Assembly (NCBI GenBank): GCA_900541865.1
Contig: UQLO01000030.1
Location: forward strand, 1-35,270
Source of the DNA: an uncultured Porphyromonadaceae bacterium
GTDB lineage: Bacteria > Bacteroidota > Bacteroidia > Bacteroidales > Muribaculaceae
Direction: 5' to 3'
DNA length: 35,270 nt
Every line of letters begins with the position of its first letter. Position 1 is the stretch's first letter. Below are positions 23,331 through 31,836 of the stretch, piece after piece. A model generated the notes under the pieces. That model saw only the letters and a program-made list of their open reading frames with translations, made no database searches and was not told where the DNA came from. The position numbers and the translations under genes were made by a program.

Positions 23331-26033
23331 ATGTCACAACAGAACCGCATAGCTCCCGAAATGGAAGACTTTGGCACCGAGCCCATTGCCACGGCAGAAG
23401 TGCCACCGCAGCCCCGGCGGCCGCGCAAAGTGCGCGTGCAGCCCGACGCCGAAGGTCCCCAGCGCCCCAAGCCGCGTCCCAAGGCCAAAGAAAAACCCAA
23501 GCCGCGCTCCTTCAACCCTGTAGCATTCTTCGGCGACCAGCGTTGGCGGTGGGGTTTAGGCGTCGTTCTTGTCTTATTGGCTGTAGTGAGCGTTTGTTGC
23601 TGCATATCGTTCATGGCGTCGAACTCGGCCGACCAGAGCGTAACCCTCGGACGCTCGGCGCAGGAGATAGTTGCCGCCGGCGACACCCTGCAGAACGCGG
23701 GCAACGCCATAGGCGCCAAGCTCGCCCACCTGCTGCTTGTCGACACCCTCGGAGTTGGATCGCTTGTAGTGGCCGTCTACCTCTTTCTGCTGGGCTTGGC
23801 CTGCGTGGGGATGACCAAGATTTCGTTCTGGTCTCTGTCGTTCAGGACTTTATTTACGGCAGTGGCGCTTTCGGTCATAGTAGGCCTGATAAGCTACAAC
23901 CAACCTCTGACCTTCCCACCCGGAGGCTTCCACGGACAGTACATCAACCGGCTGCTGATGGATTACTCCGGGGCTCTGGGCGCATTCGGCGTTGCGGTGG
24001 CCCTTGCTGCCCTGTTGGTGGTGGTCTACATACATCACATCAAGGCCATAGCGGCAGCGCTGCGCCGCATCATGCCCAAACGCAGTGTGGTTGAGGATCT
24101 TGCTCCTGAGGAATCCCCGGAGGAAACAGAGCAGCCGCTGGCCGTGCTCGACGGAGAAGTCACCGAGCCTCAGCCTACCGGAGAGGAACCCTCCGACGAA
24201 GACCCCGAGGCCCGTCCTGCCGCCTACACCACCCTGGCCGACCTCGACATGCTCGGCAGCGACGAAGGCTTCGACATCGACGATACCCCCAACGATATTG
24301 CCGCCGGCCCCGTACCGGCCTCGGAAGAAACACCGGCAGAAGTGGCCGAACATCCCTCGGCGGAAGTGCCGGAAGTGGCCGATGCGGCGGAAGTGACCGT
24401 TGTAAAGCCGGAGACGGCGCCCGGAGAGCCCGAAATGATCATCAAAGTGCCCTCCGAGAATACAACCTCGCAGGTCGGCGAAGCGCAGCCCATCCGCCAC
24501 GGCGACCACATCGGCCTCGACAGCACATACGACCCCCGCGCGGCTCACTCCAACTATTGCTTTCCTCCCACCGACCTCCTTATGGAGCGCGACGCCGGTG
24601 TGGAAATCAACGAAGAGGAGCAGGCCGCCAACAAGCAGATGATAGTCAAGGCCTTCCGCAGTTTCGGCATAGAGATAGTGCGCATCGAGGCCACCATCGG
24701 GCCGACCGTGACGCTCTACGAGATCGTGCCCTCCGAGGGCACCCGCATAAGCAAAATAAAGTCGCTCGAAGACGACATCGCCATGACCATATCGGCCACC
24801 GGCATACGCATCATAGCGCCCATACCGGGCCGGGGCACCATAGGCATCGAAGTTCCGAACCGCAAGCGCCAGATAGTATCGATGCGCAAGGTACTGGAGT
24901 CGGCCACTTTCCGCAAGTGCTGCAAGAAGATGCATCTGCCTGTGGCACTGGGCGCAACGATATCGAACGACATATATGTGCAGGACCTCACCAAGATGCC
25001 CCACCTTCTCGTTGCGGGCGCGACGGGTCAGGGTAAGTCGGTAGGACTCAACTGTCTGATTACCTCGCTGCTGTACTCCAAGCATCCCGATGAGCTCAAG
25101 TTTGTGCTTGTGGACCCCAAGGCTGTGGAATTCACTCTCTACAATAAGATAGTTCCGCACTTCATGGCCAAGCTGCCCGAAGAAGAGCAGGCCATCATCA
25201 CCGACCCACAGAAGACGCTGGCCACGCTCAACTCGCTGTGCGTCGAAATGGACCGTCGCTACGAGCTGCTCAGCAGCGCCCTTGTCCGCGACGTGGAGTC
25301 GTACAACCAGAAATTCACCTCCCGCCATCTCAATCCCGACGAAGGCCACCGCTATCTGCCATATCTGGTAGTGATAGTCGACGAGTTCGCCGACCTCATA
25401 TCCACCGCCGGCAAGGAAATCTTCCTTCCCATAGCGCGTATCGCCCAGAAAGGTCGCGCCTCCGGCATACATATGGTCATCGCCACGCAGCGACCGTCGA
25501 CCGACGTCATCACCGGTATGATCAAGGCCAACTTCCCGGCGCGAATAGCCTTCCGGGTGCTGTCGAGCATCGACAGCAAGACCATACTCGACCGTCCCGG
25601 TGCACATCGGCTCACGGGTATGGGCGATATGCTGACCTTCATCAACGGAGGCACCGAGCGCGTGCAGTGCGCCCTGGTCGATACCGAGGAGTGCGAGGAA
25701 ATATGCAGCCACATAGCGGCGCAGCCGGGCGTCTACCTCACCTACGAGCTGCCCGAAGTGCCCACGGAGGAAGGGACGTCGACCGAGCGCGCCTCCGTCA
25801 ATGTCAACAACGAAGAATTCCGCCAATGCGCCCTCTACACCTCGCTGCAGACGGCCGCCTCCATCACCATCCTCCAACGCAAGTTCGGCATCGGCTTCAA
25901 CAAGGCCGGCCGATATATGGACCAGATGGAGGCCCTGGGTATAGTCGGGCCGGCCAACGGCTCCAAACCGCGCCAGGTGCTGATGACTCCCGAGTCGGTG
26001 CAGATGCTCTTCGACACGGCTTCCTCCAACTGA
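23331..26033 (+). CDS. ftsK: DNA translocase FtsK
   Basis: The 900-residue protein has the FtsK plan. Four N-terminal TM helices (about 67-90, 125-150, 158-180, 205-230) anchor it to the division septum. An acidic Pro/Glu-rich linker (about 250-390) follows, then the RecA-like motor with Walker A GATGQGKS (near 562-569) and Walker B YLVVIVDEFADL (near 677). The C-terminal winged-helix gamma domain (about 835-900, ASITILQRKFGIGFNKAGRYMDQME) reads polar sequences and contacts XerD. It resolves chromosome dimers and clears DNA from the septum. It heads the ftsK-lolA-trxB-ybaK-aroC cluster. The TM part is short compared with some homologues but intact. Confidence 0.95.
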   Translation: MSQQNRIAPEMEDFGTEPIATAEVPPQPRRPRKVRVQPDAEGPQRPKPRPKAKEKPKPRSFNPVAFFGDQRWRWGLGVVLVLLAVVSVCCCISFMASNSADQSVTLGRSAQEIVAAGDTLQNAGNAIGAKLAHLLLVDTLGVGSLVVAVYLFLLGLACVGMTKISFWSLSFRTLFTAVALSVIVGLISYNQPLTFPPGGFHGQYINRLLMDYSGALGAFGVAVALAALLVVVYIHHIKAIAAALRRIMPKRSVVEDLAPEESPEETEQPLAVLDGEVTEPQPTGEEPSDEDPEARPAAYTTLADLDMLGSDEGFDIDDTPNDIAAGPVPASEETPAEVAEHPSAEVPEVADAAEVTVVKPETAPGEPEMIIKVPSENTTSQVGEAQPIRHGDHIGLDSTYDPRAAHSNYCFPPTDLLMERDAGVEINEEEQAANKQMIVKAFRSFGIEIVRIEATIGPTVTLYEIVPSEGTRISKIKSLEDDIAMTISATGIRIIAPIPGRGTIGIEVPNRKRQIVSMRKVLESATFRKCCKKMHLPVALGATISNDIYVQDLTKMPHLLVAGATGQGKSVGLNCLITSLLYSKHPDELKFVLVDPKAVEFTLYNKIVPHFMAKLPEEEQAIITDPQKTLATLNSLCVEMDRRYELLSSALVRDVESYNQKFTSRHLNPDEGHRYLPYLVVIVDEFADLISTAGKEIFLPIARIAQKGRASGIHMVIATQRPSTDVITGMIKANFPARIAFRVLSSIDSKTILDRPGAHRLTGMGDMLTFINGGTERVQCALVDTEECEEICSHIAAQPGVYLTYELPEVPTEEGTSTERASVNVNNEEFRQCALYTSLQTAASITILQRKFGIGFNKAGRYMDQMEALGIVGPANGSKPRQVLMTPESVQMLFDTASSN

Positions 26034-26080
26034 ACCGGCAGGCCGGCCGAGGCGTTATACAGACAATTCAAGCACACGCA

Positions 26081-26692
26081 ATGAAACACATCAGACCAGC
26101 ACTTTTGCTTGCCGCCCTGCTCACAGCCGTCGCCGCCATGGCTCAGTCGGCTGCGGAGCTGATGCGCGGCGTATCCACCAAGCTCTCGCAGGCACCCAGC
26201 GTCGAAGTGCAGTTCACCATAAACGGCACCGACGGGCCCATGGAGGGGAGCGCGGTGCTTTCCGGCGCTTATTTCACGCTGACGACGCCGGTTCTGAGGG
26301 TTTGGTTCGACGGCCACACTCAATGGACCATGCTCTCCTCCACACAGGAAGTGAGCATAACCGAACCTACCGCAGATGAAGTGATGGAAAGCAATCCCTT
26401 CGCCATACTGCGCGACTACGCCTCGCGCTATAGCGTGCGCAGGCTGCCTGACGTGGCCGGACGCAAGCGAGTTGAGCTCAAACCGCTGCAGACCACCGAC
26501 ACCGAAATAGAGCGCGCCGTGATCATCATTGGCGCCGACGGCTGGCCGGCAGGAGCCGAAGTGCACTTCGAGGGCAACAGGATGCTGGGCGCGGCCGTAG
26601 ACCACATATCGGCGGGAGCGGCTAAGCCACAGTCGGCCTTCCGCTACAACCCGGCCCTCTACCCCGCCGCGGAAATAATCGACCTAAGATAA
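26081..26692 (+). CDS. lolA: LolA-like outer-membrane lipoprotein carrier
   Basis: The 203-residue periplasmic protein has a signal peptide (MKHIRPALLLAALLTAVAAMAQ) and the half-barrel fold pattern of LolA: VQFTINGTDGPMEGSAVLSGAYFTLTTPVLRVWFDGHTQWTMLSST, then EVSITEPTADEVMESNPFAIL. LolA carries lipoproteins from the LolCDE complex to the outer membrane. In Bacteroidales it sits beside ftsK as here, 47 bases downstream. The start is set by the signal peptide; an apparently longer frame that runs back into ftsK is a shadow. Divergent LolA-like homologues may handle other lipids. Confidence 0.82.
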   Translation: MKHIRPALLLAALLTAVAAMAQSAAELMRGVSTKLSQAPSVEVQFTINGTDGPMEGSAVLSGAYFTLTTPVLRVWFDGHTQWTMLSSTQEVSITEPTADEVMESNPFAILRDYASRYSVRRLPDVAGRKRVELKPLQTTDTEIERAVIIIGADGWPAGAEVHFEGNRMLGAAVDHISAGAAKPQSAFRYNPALYPAAEIIDLR

Positions 26693-26716
26693 CACAGAAA
26701 AAAAACAAAACGACAT

Positions 26717-27658
26717 ATGACACAGCTGACAACAAAATGCCTCATCATCGGCGCCGGCCCTGCCGGATACACCGCCGGCATCTATACATCGCGCGCAGGC
26801 CTTGAACCTATTATGGTCGAGGGCATACAGCCGGGCGGCCAGCTCACCACCACCACCGAGGTCGAGAACTTTCCCGGCTACCCCGAGGGCGTGACGGGCC
26901 CGCGCCTTATGGAAGACATGCGCACGCAGGCACTTCGCTTCGGGCTGAAGGCTCTGGGAGGCGAGGTAACTTCGGTCGACTTCTCGCAGCGCCCCTTCCG
27001 CGTTGAGGTGAACGGCGGCACGGAGATTGTGGCTCAGACTGTAATCATCGCCACCGGGGCCACTGCCAAATACCTCGGACTACCCGACGAAGAAAAATAC
27101 AAAGGCATGGGCGTGAGTGCCTGCGCAACGTGCGACGGCTTCTTCTTCCGCAACCGCACCGTAGCCGTTGTGGGGGGAGGCGACACCGCCTGCGAGGAGG
27201 CACTCTACCTTGCATCGCTGGCTTCGAAAGTTTATCTGATAGTACGCCGCGACAAGCTGCGCGCCTCGCGATATATGCAGAAGCGAGTGCTGGAGAACCC
27301 GAAGATAGCGGTGATTTTCAACGCCAACACCGTGAGCCTCTTCGGCCAGGACGTGCTTGAAGGCGCCCGCCTTGTGGAGCACAAAGGGACAGAGAACGAG
27401 AACGTTTTCGACATCGCCATCGATGGTTTCTTCCTCGCTATCGGCCACACACCCAACACAGCCCTCTTCAAGGGACAAATCGAGCTCGACGAGCAGGGAT
27501 ACATCAAACTGAACGGCAACAGTTCGGCCACTAACGTCGAAGGCGTCTTTGCCGCCGGCGACGTCGCCGACCCAGTCTATCAGCAGGCCGTCTCGGCAGC
27601 CGGCATGGGCTGCCGGGCAGCCCTGGATGCTGAGCATTTCCTCATGATGCAGGAATAA
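26717..27658 (+). CDS. trxB: Thioredoxin-disulfide reductase
   Basis: The 313-residue flavoprotein transfers electrons from NADPH to thioredoxin. FAD site: IIGAGPAGYTAGIYTSRAG (10-28). Redox-active disulfide: CATC in SACATCDGFF (about 135-138). NADPH site: VVGGGDTACEEALYLA. FAD end motif: GVFAAGDVADPVYQQAVSAAGMGCRAALDAE. Length is typical of the low-Mr class. It follows lolA by 24 bases and precedes the ybaK gene by 5 bases, so they are co-transcribed. Confidence 0.96.
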   Translation: MTQLTTKCLIIGAGPAGYTAGIYTSRAGLEPIMVEGIQPGGQLTTTTEVENFPGYPEGVTGPRLMEDMRTQALRFGLKALGGEVTSVDFSQRPFRVEVNGGTEIVAQTVIIATGATAKYLGLPDEEKYKGMGVSACATCDGFFFRNRTVAVVGGGDTACEEALYLASLASKVYLIVRRDKLRASRYMQKRVLENPKIAVIFNANTVSLFGQDVLEGARLVEHKGTENENVFDIAIDGFFLAIGHTPNTALFKGQIELDEQGYIKLNGNSSATNVEGVFAAGDVADPVYQQAVSAAGMGCRAALDAEHFLMMQE

Positions 27659-27663
27659 GAGGT

Positions 27664-28143
27664 ATGGCCAAGGATTTAAAGACCAACGCCTTGCGCCTGC
27701 TCGACAAAGCCGGCATAGCATACGAGACGCGCACATATGCCGTGGACGAAAACGACCTTTCCGCCACCCATATAGCAGCCGAACTCGGCGAAGACATCAA
27801 GAGCGTCTACAAAACTTTGGTGCTCAGAGGCGAACGGAAGGGGCTATTCGTGTGCGTGGTGCCCGGCGACGCCGAAGTAGACCTCAAGAAGGCCGCCGCC
27901 ACCGCCGGCGACAAGAAAGCCGACCTCATACCCATGAAGGAACTGCTTGGAACTGTGGGATATATCCGCGGAGCGTGCAGCCCGGTGGGTATGAAGAAGT
28001 TGCTGCCCACTTACTTCGATAGCTCGGTGCTCAACCACCCTAAGATATATCTCAGCGCCGGCATGCGGGGCATGCAGATGCACGTGGCCCCGGCCGACAT
28101 CATCAAATACGTAGGAGCCGCCACGGCAGACCTCATCAAATGA
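27664..28143 (+). CDS. ybaK: Cys-tRNA(Pro) deacylase, YbaK/EbsC family
   Basis: The 159-residue cytoplasmic editing enzyme hydrolyses Cys mischarged on tRNA-Pro. Family marks are TNALRLLDKAGIAYETRTY at the N-terminus, ELGEDIKSVYKTLVLRG with the conserved Lys, VVPGDAEVDLKKAAATAG, and GYIRGACSPVGMKKLLPTYFD. It has standard length. Its stop overlaps the start of aroC by ATGA. Confidence 0.92.
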   Translation: MAKDLKTNALRLLDKAGIAYETRTYAVDENDLSATHIAAELGEDIKSVYKTLVLRGERKGLFVCVVPGDAEVDLKKAAATAGDKKADLIPMKELLGTVGYIRGACSPVGMKKLLPTYFDSSVLNHPKIYLSAGMRGMQMHVAPADIIKYVGAATADLIK

Positions 28144-29207
28144 ACACATTCGGCCGCCACTTCCGCCTCACCACTTTCGGCGAGAGCCACGGCGCTGCCA
28201 TCGGCGGTATCGTGGACGGCTTGCCTGCGGGCCTCACAGTCGATTCAGCCGCTATAGCCCTGGCCATGGAGCGTCGGCGCCCCAACCATGCGGCCGGAGG
28301 GACTACGCGCCACGAAGAAGACGCCGTCGAGCTACTCTCCGGCATCTACAACGGCCTCACCACGGGCGCGCCCATTGGGTTTATAATCCCCAATAAAGAC
28401 GCGCGCAGCGCCGACTACGCCGAGCTTGCCGACAAATATCGCCCCAACCACGCCGACTACACCTGGAGTGCAAAATACGGCATCCGAGACCCTCGCGGCG
28501 GCGGCCGCGCCAGCGCCCGCGAGACGGCCTGCCGCGTTGCCGGTGGCGCTCTGGCCAATATGCTGTTGGGGTCGCACGACATTAAAGTGGTTGCGTGGAC
28601 CTCGCGAATAGGCGAAATCGAATTTGAGGGCACCCCGACCGACGACAACGCGCCCTTCGACTTCGCCACCCGCTGTCCGGATGCCGCTGCCGACGCCGCT
28701 ATGCGCGAGCTGACCGCCCGCACCGCCGCCGAGCACGACACTCTCGGGGGCATCGTGAGTTGCGCAATCTACAATCTTCCGGCAGGATTAGGCGAACCCC
28801 TTGCGGCAAAATTTCAGGCCGAACTTGCGGGCGCCATGATGAGTATTCCGGCGGCACGAGGCTTTGAGTACGGCGACGGCTTCGCGGCAGCGACCTCGCG
28901 GGGCAGCCTGCAGACCGACGAATATTGCATCTCGGGCGGCCGTGTGGCCACCCGCACAAACCATTCCGGCGGCATACAGGGCGGCATCACAAACGGCATG
29001 CCGGTGTTATTTCGCGTAGCCTTTAAGCCTATCGCCACCATGCCCGGCCGCACCTTGCAGACTGTAGATTCTATCGGCCGCGAATGTTCAATCACCGCAA
29101 GAGGGCGCCACGATGTTTGTGCTGTTCCTCGTGCCGTAGCAGTAGTACAAGCGATGGCACGTCTCACAGTAGCTGATGCCCTGCTCGCAAAGCGAAACTC
29201 CAAATAA
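28140..29207 (+). CDS. aroC: Chorismate synthase
   Basis: The 355-residue enzyme makes chorismate from 5-enolpyruvylshikimate-3-phosphate, the last common step to aromatic amino acids, using reduced FMN. Signatures are FGESHGAAIGGIVDGLPAG, the basic MERRRPNHAAGGTTRHEEDAVEL, RGGGRASARETACRVAGGAL, and GGIQGGITNGMPVLFRVAFKP. The C-terminal signature reads RHDVCAVPRAVAV. Length is typical. It is last in the ftsK cluster and overlaps ybaK by four bases. The shikimate genes that precede it in the pathway are not here. Confidence 0.96.
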   Translation: MNTFGRHFRLTTFGESHGAAIGGIVDGLPAGLTVDSAAIALAMERRRPNHAAGGTTRHEEDAVELLSGIYNGLTTGAPIGFIIPNKDARSADYAELADKYRPNHADYTWSAKYGIRDPRGGGRASARETACRVAGGALANMLLGSHDIKVVAWTSRIGEIEFEGTPTDDNAPFDFATRCPDAAADAAMRELTARTAAEHDTLGGIVSCAIYNLPAGLGEPLAAKFQAELAGAMMSIPAARGFEYGDGFAAATSRGSLQTDEYCISGGRVATRTNHSGGIQGGITNGMPVLFRVAFKPIATMPGRTLQTVDSIGRECSITARGRHDVCAVPRAVAVVQAMARLTVADALLAKRNSK

Positions 29208-29266
29208 CGCAAGGCAAGCCCCCTCCCCCAAAAAGCATAAAAGTGCTTTAAAACACATAAATTTAT

Positions 29267-29297
29267 TTGGCAAAAAGAAAAAACAGCAGTATTTTTG
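29267..29297 (+). promoter_or_regulatory. Promoter of an orphan transcription unit
   Basis: TTG (29267-29269), 20 bases, then TATTTTTG (29290-29297), a full consensus match with ideal spacing. There is no plus-strand gene downstream before the convergent yigZ. Confidence 0.68.
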
Positions 29298-29302
29298 CCG
29301 TC

Positions 29303-29671
29303 GGCAAAGAAAGGAATGCCCTTGGCGCATACTTTGCCAAAAAGAACTCACGCCGTTGGTCGGTGCAGTCGTTCGGAGGAACGGCACACAGCAGCCGAAG
29401 GGCGGGTGGGTTTTATAATACATATAGAAAAGCGTTATTGGCGCTTGGTTTCTGACAATCTGAAACTTCGCAACTTTCAATCCGGTCAGGCGACCTTGCA
29501 ACGATGATGCTCATGGGTATGATTGACGCCATAAGTGTGTGCAGCCGCGAAGGCTGTGCGCTCTTTGGTATATCATACGGCGTGAGGTCTCGTTGCTCGT
29601 TTCGACCGGAAGGGCAATGCGAAGGCCTCAGATTGTGGAGCGAGCAACAATCGGCTTCACGCTTTTTGTTT
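29303..29671 (+). ncRNA. Candidate structured ncRNA between aroC and yigZ
   Basis: The predicted transcript begins within a base or two of a hairpin whose arms GGCAAAG (29303-29309) and CTTTGCC (29332-29338) pair perfectly. It continues with CGTTCggagGAACG (29370-29383), AAGCG/CGCTT (29430-29446), CTGAC/GTCAG (29452-29456 with 29485-29489) enclosing TGAAA/TTTCA, a GCAGCC/GGCTGT hairpin near 29541-29557, and a perfect 8-bp helix GTTGCTCG/CGAGCAAC (29592-29599 with 29641-29648). A run TTTTTGTTT ends at 29671 and may mark the 3' end, but it is 14 bases past the last stem. The RNA could instead extend through the hairpins to about 29880. No known RNA class is recognised. Confidence 0.5.
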
Positions 29672-29926
29672 AACCCGCTAACCATCCCTGCAGAAGCCAC
29701 GCGGATGAAGTTTACGCCGTAGACAACAGCACAAACCAAAAACACAGCACTCAGAAACACGCAACCAATATCCAACCAGCCTTTCGGGGAGGGATGGCTC
29801 TTCTTTGGCTAAACCTAAAGAAGACCATCCCACCGGATTGGCTACAACTCGCCTGAAAGCCGGAGCGCCGGCGAGAACCGAATCTTAAATTCTAATTACT
29901 AAGCAATGTACAACCGCCCTCTCGTT

Positions 29927-29942
29927 TAAGATATTTTATGGG
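29927..29942 (+). repeat. Copy 2 of TAAGATATTTTATGGG
   Basis: Exact 16-base match to 20650-20665. It lies between the structured spacer and the stem-loop that follows yigZ. Confidence 0.45.
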
Positions 29943-29955
29943 ATGGGGTCTAAAG

Positions 29956-29988
29956 CAGCGCGGAGGCCCCGGAAGGAGGCTCCGCGCT
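29956..29988 (-). terminator. Stem-loop after yigZ
   Basis: Arms AGCGCGGAG and CTCCGCGCT pair perfectly around a loop of about 15 bases, 25 bases past the yigZ stop. On the minus strand it is followed by GCTTTAG, a weak T-run, so termination strength is uncertain. Confidence 0.5.
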
Positions 29989-30012
29989 GAATTCGGTTTT
30001 ATGGGGTGGGAG

Positions 30013-30612
30013 TTAACATTCGCGAATTGAGACTCCGTCGGTTTCGGCCAGGCGGGCGATGAGGGCGGGGGCGTCGTCGCGGCGTATGGCCAGCTCCATA
30101 GCGCAGGTATTGTCGAAAGTCTGGCTTTTGATGGTCGCACCGCTCGTTTTGATGAGCTTCATCACATCGTTCATAGCCAGATAGGGGAAAGTGAACGAAA
30201 TGGTCTGACTGACGTGGCGCTCTTCTATAGCAGCCTCCTGAATGGCGAGGCGAGCAGCTTCGCGATATGCGGCGATGAGACCCGAGGTGCCGAGTTTGAT
30301 GCCACCGAAGTAGCGCACCACGACAATAAGCGCGTCGGTAAGCTCGAAAGAGTTGATTTGGCCGAGGATGGGCTTTCCGGCCGTACCGGAAGGCTCGCCG
30401 TTGTCGGAACTCAGGAACTCCGAATGGTCCGGGCCGACCATATAAGCCCAGCAGACATGGCGCGCATCGTGATATTTCTTCTGGAAGGCGGCTATGACAG
30501 CCTTGGCCTCGGCGGCACTCTCCACGTGCTGCGCAAAAGCCAGGAATTTGCTCATTTTTTCCTTGAAAATTGCCTCGCCGGGGTTGGCGAGGGTCTTGTA
30601 GGTGTCGGCCAT
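30013..30612 (-). CDS. yigZ: YigZ/IMPACT family protein
   Basis: From ATG 30612 the protein has 199 residues and matches the YigZ/IMPACT family. The N-terminal domain shows ARHVCWAYMVG, SDNGEPSGTAGKPIL and VVRYFGGIKLGTSGLIAAY, the strongest family marks. A small ferredoxin-like C-terminal domain follows (about 130-199). The eukaryotic relative IMPACT regulates GCN1-GCN2; bacterial function is not settled. An in-frame ATG at 30645 is rejected because it lies inside the terminator hairpin of the cyd operon (30635-30678). It is downstream of cydB with no recognisable promoter of its own. Confidence 0.9.
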   Translation of the reverse strand: MADTYKTLANPGEAIFKEKMSKFLAFAQHVESAAEAKAVIAAFQKKYHDARHVCWAYMVGPDHSEFLSSDNGEPSGTAGKPILGQINSFELTDALIVVVRYFGGIKLGTSGLIAAYREAARLAIQEAAIEERHVSQTISFTFPYLAMNDVMKLIKTSGATIKSQTFDNTCAMELAIRRDDAPALIARLAETDGVSIREC

Positions 30613-30634
30613 CTGTGCTATGCTCGTTCTGCGT

Positions 30635-30678
30635 AAAAGAAGCACCGGGATGAGGCCGGAGAGCCGTCATCCCGATGC
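30635..30678 (-). terminator. Terminator of the cyd operon
   Basis: A 12-bp stem with one G-U pair (30667-30678 with 30642-30653) is followed on the minus strand by TTCTTTT. It starts 10 bases after the cydB stop. Confidence 0.85.
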
Positions 30679-30687
30679 ATTTCGGGT

Positions 30688-31827
30688 TCAATAAGTATGG
30701 CTTTCGCCTTTTAGTTCTTTATCAGTCAGGGGAGTTGCGTTCATCTTGCGCCAAACGTAAGCGATATATGCCAACACGAATGGAATAAGAATCGACACGT
30801 AGCTCATGGTGCGCAGGGTGAACAAGGAAGAGGAGCTGTTTGCCAGCGTAAGCGAGGAAGCGGGGTCGGTATTCGAAGGCAGGTATGCCGTACCTCCGAG
30901 ACCTGCTATGAGGAAGAGCGTCAGCACCACGGCAGCCACGCCGAAGCCGGCGGCCCAGATACCCCCACGCCAAGAGCGCGAGAAAGCCGTTCCGAAGATA
31001 CCCCAAAGCACCAGAAGGACGCCGACTACGAATACAAGTCCCAGCACCCACATACCGAGGAGGTTGTGGAGGTAGAGATTGTTCTCGACAATCATCTGAC
31101 CTTCGAAGAAGCGATGGCCCGGCTGAAGGAGGAGCACCACCGTGAAGGCCACGAAGAGAACAGCGAAGATGAGACCGCTGACGAGAGTGTGGCGGCGCAT
31201 ACGCTGTGTGAAGGCAGGGTCGCCTCCGATGTTGTTGACGAAGTACATGGCGCCGAGCGTACGGGCCAGGAAGAACACAGCGAAGCCCAAAAGAAGATTC
31301 TTCCAGCACGCTATTGCCTCCAGGCCGCGGGTAGGCGCCCACTGCGAAATGACAGGATTAGCGGGGTCGAGAAGGTTTGTGCGCGTCACGGTGAAGTCAC
31401 CCCCGAAGAAGAACATCCCGACCGCCACGCCAAGGAGCACGCAGCCCACAACGCCGTTGAAGAGCAGCAGGAAGTCGTAGAAGCGGGTGCCATAGATATT
31501 GCCTTTCTTTCGGCGGAATTCATAGCTCACGGCCTGCACCACGAAGCTAAGCAGAATGAGCATCCAGAGCCAGTAGGCGCCACCGAAGCTGGTGGAATAG
31601 AACAGGGGGAAGGAAGCGAAGAAAGCGCCGCCGAACACCACCAGGGTGGTGTAGGTAAGCTCCCATTTGCGACCCAGGGAGTTCACCATTAGCTGCCGCT
31701 CGTCGGTAGTACTTTTGCAGTAAAGCAGCGTCTGCCCGCCCTGCACGAAGAGCAGAAATACCAGAGCCGCGCCCAGCACGGCAATCAGGAGCCACCAATA
31801 GGTCTGAAGATTTGCAAGGTTGTCCAT
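30688..31827 (-). CDS. cydB: Cytochrome bd oxidase subunit II
   Basis: The 379-residue membrane protein is the CydB subunit of the quinol oxidase that reduces O2 to water. It starts NLQTYWWLLIAVLGAALVFLLFVQGGQTLL and has about nine TM helices. The conserved QAVSYEFRRKKGNIYGTRFYDFLL is visible. It is typical in length for the Bacteroidota form. It lies 9 bases after cydA in a DUF4492-cydA-cydB operon closed by a strong terminator. In anaerobes this oxidase protects against, or exploits, nanomolar oxygen; that role is family knowledge. Confidence 0.94.
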   Translation of the reverse strand: MDNLANLQTYWWLLIAVLGAALVFLLFVQGGQTLLYCKSTTDERQLMVNSLGRKWELTYTTLVVFGGAFFASFPLFYSTSFGGAYWLWMLILLSFVVQAVSYEFRRKKGNIYGTRFYDFLLLFNGVVGCVLLGVAVGMFFFGGDFTVTRTNLLDPANPVISQWAPTRGLEAIACWKNLLLGFAVFFLARTLGAMYFVNNIGGDPAFTQRMRRHTLVSGLIFAVLFVAFTVVLLLQPGHRFFEGQMIVENNLYLHNLLGMWVLGLVFVVGVLLVLWGIFGTAFSRSWRGGIWAAGFGVAAVVLTLFLIAGLGGTAYLPSNTDPASSLTLANSSSSLFTLRTMSYVSILIPFVLAYIAYVWRKMNATPLTDKELKGESHTY

Positions 31828-31836
31828 AGCGGCGTC

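Larger units (their letters stand above)
29208..30012. other. 800-base gene-free spacer with dense stem-loops
   Basis: No protein gene is supported between aroC and yigZ, which converge on it. The stretch contains a full promoter (29267-29297), at least six good hairpins between 29303 and 29650, a 14-bp interrupted hairpin at 29791-29831, nested stems at 29848-29875, a copy of TAAGATATTTTATGGG (29927-29942) and the stem-loop after yigZ. Frames on both strands exist but none has promoter support or recognisable content. Confidence 0.6.

Noticed and set aside
23850..25877. 675-codon open frame antisense to ftsK
   Set aside because: It lies wholly inside ftsK and is a by-product of GC-rich codon use. 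It has no recognisable domain, and the sense strand has intact Walker motifs. The same applies to long antisense frames over glmM, the NAGPA-type gene, mmdA and cydA.
25238..26080. Long N-terminal extension of the lolA frame back into ftsK
   Set aside because: The extension is out of frame with ftsK and Arg/His-rich; the ATG at 26081 gives a proper signal peptide.
29413..29775. Minus-strand frame of 120 codons in the aroC-yigZ spacer with a hydrophobic N-terminus
   Set aside because: No -7 box lies upstream on that strand, whereas the plus strand has a perfect promoter and RNA-like stems through the same DNA. I treat it as the open reverse of a structured RNA; confidence in the rejection is moderate.
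30612..30645. Earlier start for yigZ at 30645
   Set aside because: This would place the start codon and first residues inside the cyd operon terminator hairpin and add an arginine-rich tail not typical of the family.
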